The notes under the pieces: model-generated
Seen by the model: the letters and a program-made list of their open reading frames with translations, nothing else
The model's database searches: none
Told to the model about the DNA's origin: nothing
Assembly: GCA_028717325.1 (NCBI GenBank)
Contig: JAQUOB010000065.1
Span: forward strand, 1-6,761
From: Candidatus Margulisiibacteriota bacterium
Lineage (GTDB): Bacteria > Margulisbacteria > WOR-1 > O2-12-FULL-45-9 > XYB2-FULL-48-7
Direction of reading: 5' to 3'
Length of the DNA stretch: 6,761 nucleotides
Shown: positions 6,105-6,761 of the stretch, piece by piece
Position numbering within the stretch: the stretch's first letter is position 1
How the letters are laid out: the number at the start of each line of letters is the position of its first letter
Position numbers and translations under genes: made by a program

Positions 6105-6453
6105 ATGTTTTAGACTTACGCAAAATCGCCGCTAATATTAATACAATTTCCCGGCACTCGGCCAATAAATAATTCAACTCTTTCTTATTGTCCTCGTTAT
6201 TTATAAATTCTGCCCCTTTTAATAATTCCAGCCAATATTCTGTTTCTTGTGCCTCTTTTTTTGCAATAAATACCTTATTAATAAAATCTTTCCGGGAACT
6301 TGCCGAATCTGCTTCTCTCATATTCGCGCCAATTGACGTCGCGCTTCGTAATAATTGACTGGAGATGATACTTAAAGAAATATCCTTCGAAATCTTTCTA
6401 ATTAATTTTGCGATTCTTATTGAAAAATTAAGCGTTCTGTCTTGAATTTCCAT
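6091..6453 (-). CDS. Four-helix-bundle protein, S23 / 23S rRNA IVS family
   Basis: A 120-residue all-helical protein of the S23 (23S rRNA intervening-sequence protein) family, which also includes the Avd accessory protein of diversity-generating retroelements. The family core is unmistakable: DRTLNFSIRIAKLI at 5-18, QLLRSATSIGANMREADSAS at 33-52, KDFINKVFIAKKEAQETEYW at 55-74, and a C-terminal helix at about 90-115. Members form oligomers with basic surfaces thought to bind nucleic acid, but a stand-alone role is not established. No retroelement reverse transcriptase or template repeat is seen here. I chose ATG 6453 because the family begins near MEIQDRT. An in-frame GTG at 6474 lies 1 nt from the GAGG site, too close. 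The gene is AT-rich with many ATT, AAT and TTA codons, unlike its neighbours, which suggests transfer. Its 3' end runs into the left inverted repeat. Confidence 0.9.
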   Translation of the reverse strand: MEIQDRTLNFSIRIAKLIRKISKDISLSIISSQLLRSATSIGANMREADSASSRKDFINKVFIAKKEAQETEYWLELLKGAEFINNEDNKKELNYLLAECREIVLILAAILRKSKTLISN

Positions 6454-6460
6454 TAAATAA

Positions 6461-6475
6461 TGTGCCGAAAGCACA
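6461..6475 (-). promoter_or_regulatory. Hairpin between ribosome-binding site and start of the S23-type gene
   Basis: On the minus strand TGTGC and GCACA form a perfect 5-bp stem around a TTTCG loop. It sits exactly between GAGG (6479-6476) and the 7-nt spacer TTATTTA before ATG 6453. Unfolded, the spacing is 22 nt, too long for a Shine-Dalgarno site; with the hairpin folded out, it is 7 nt, which is ideal. Confidence 0.5.
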
Positions 6476-6479
6476 CCTC
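6476..6479 (-). promoter_or_regulatory. Candidate Shine-Dalgarno GAGG of the S23-type gene
   Basis: GAGG on the minus strand lies directly beside the right inverted repeat, and is brought to working distance of ATG 6453 only if the adjacent hairpin forms. Confidence 0.45.
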
Positions 6480-6512
6480 AATTAGTCATTAGGAATTAGT
6501 CATTAGTCATTT
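6480..6512 (-). repeat. Right inverted repeat: heptamers in opposite orientation
   Basis: Read on the minus strand it starts AATGAC, TAATGAC, TAATTCC, TAATGAC, TAATT, the same heptamer family as the left arm. It pairs with 6072-6103 with only four mismatches, at 6083, 6089, 6090 and 6096. It fills most of the gap between the small membrane protein and the S23-type gene. Confidence 0.85.
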
Positions 6513-6515
6513 TAT

Positions 6516-6752
6516 TCAATACGGCAGCCGCCACCACTGCGGTTGAAAGATCAGTACGAAGAGGCCGTAGAGAACTATAAAGATCGATACCCCGATAAAA
6601 ACCAGGAACCCGCCGTTCAAAGGTTCCTTCCACCGTCTCATCATCCACAGGGCAAATAATATGGCGATCAAGCCGACAACGGTGACCGAAGCACCCTTAA
6701 AGATCGGGTTCATATTGGTCAGTTGGACAAATTTTATCAACGATTCATTCAT
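6516..6752 (-). CDS. Small two-helix membrane protein, unknown
   Basis: A 78-residue protein that I do not recognise. After a short polar N-terminus (MNESLIKFVQLTNMNP) there are two predicted membrane helices, roughly residues 19-38 (GASVTVVGLIAILFALWMM) and 48-67 (GFLVFIGVSIFIVLYGLFVL), joined by a basic loop, RRWKEP. The tail is short and Trp-rich, QPQWWRLPY. By the positive-inside rule the loop is probably cytoplasmic with both ends outside. The start is ATG 6752; only 9 nt upstream are visible and they hold no Shine-Dalgarno site, so a longer start or an upstream gene cannot be excluded. Base composition is like the surrounding genome, not like the AT-rich island that follows it. Confidence 0.65.
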   Translation of the reverse strand: MNESLIKFVQLTNMNPIFKGASVTVVGLIAILFALWMMRRWKEPLNGGFLVFIGVSIFIVLYGLFVLIFQPQWWRLPY

Positions 6753-6761
6753 GGAAATATT

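Larger units (their letters stand above)
6072..6511. mobile_element. Inverted-repeat-flanked S23 gene island (putative element)
   Basis: A 440-bp AT-rich block consists of two 32-nt imperfect inverted repeats enclosing 376 bp, which are almost filled by one four-helix-bundle gene. Its base composition contrasts with the GC-richer coding sequence on both sides. A transcript would fold into a long stem with the gene in the loop, the same architecture as the intervening sequences of 23S rRNA from which this protein family was first named. No transposase and no clear target-site duplication are seen, so mobility is inference. Confidence 0.5.

Noticed and set aside
6091..6453. Avd component of a diversity-generating retroelement
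   Set aside because: The protein belongs to the same superfamily, but no reverse transcriptase, template repeat or variable repeat is visible in the window.
6454..6474. GTG 6474 as start of the four-helix-bundle gene
   Set aside because: It is only 1 nt from GAGG and adds seven residues before the usual family start. ATG 6453 fits better, though it needs the hairpin to be folded.
6071..6512. CRISPR array or phage attachment site at the tRNA
   Set aside because: The heptamers are contiguous without spacers, and there is no cas gene, integrase, or direct repeat of the tRNA 3' end.

Overview
The window (6761 bp, roughly 50% GC with one AT-rich patch) comes from a bacterium. Support for this is the bacterial-type promoters, Shine-Dalgarno sites, lipoprotein signal peptides and a tRNA-Gln that carries its own CCA. 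Several features fit an uncultured lineage rather than a model phylum: TTG starts, start codons right behind extended -10 boxes, and a YchF relative without a P-loop. I cannot place the phylum from sequence alone. A candidate phylum such as Margulisbacteria/Saganbacteria is only a guess.

Layout. (1) 1-722, minus: N-terminal 240 residues of an ACR3-type arsenite efflux permease, cut by the window edge. (2) 723-775: a short divergent promoter region. (3) 776-1342, plus: rfbC, dTDP-4-dehydrorhamnose 3,5-epimerase. (4) 1347-4524, minus: a compact four-gene unit, read from right to left. It holds a stand-alone response-regulator receiver, a HhH-GPD (AlkA/OGG-like) DNA glycosylase, a polysaccharide-deacetylase lipoprotein and a YchF/DUF933-like protein with a degraded P-loop. 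The first two junctions are TTGA start/stop overlaps. (5) 4525-4639: divergent promoters. (6) 4640-5971, plus: a 443-residue lipoprotein of unknown function with an EF-hand-like loop. (7) 5988-6061, minus: tRNA-Gln(CTG). (8) 6072-6511: an AT-rich island made of a four-helix-bundle (S23/23S rRNA IVS-type) gene between two 32-nt imperfect inverted repeats built from TAATGAC-like heptamers. (9) 6516-6752, minus: a small two-helix membrane protein.

How the genes fit together. The only clear pathway genes, arsenite efflux and dTDP-rhamnose synthesis, stand without their usual partners in view. The minus-strand unit of receiver, base-excision glycosylase, envelope deacetylase and YchF-like protein is compact enough to be one transcript, but the members share no obvious pathway. 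YchF also has its own promoter candidate. The two most notable features are the inverted-repeat-flanked S23 island next to the tRNA, whose gene has a hairpin between its Shine-Dalgarno site and start codon, and the series of three extended -10 promoters placed so that rfbC, the receiver and ychF would have leaderless or nearly leaderless mRNAs.
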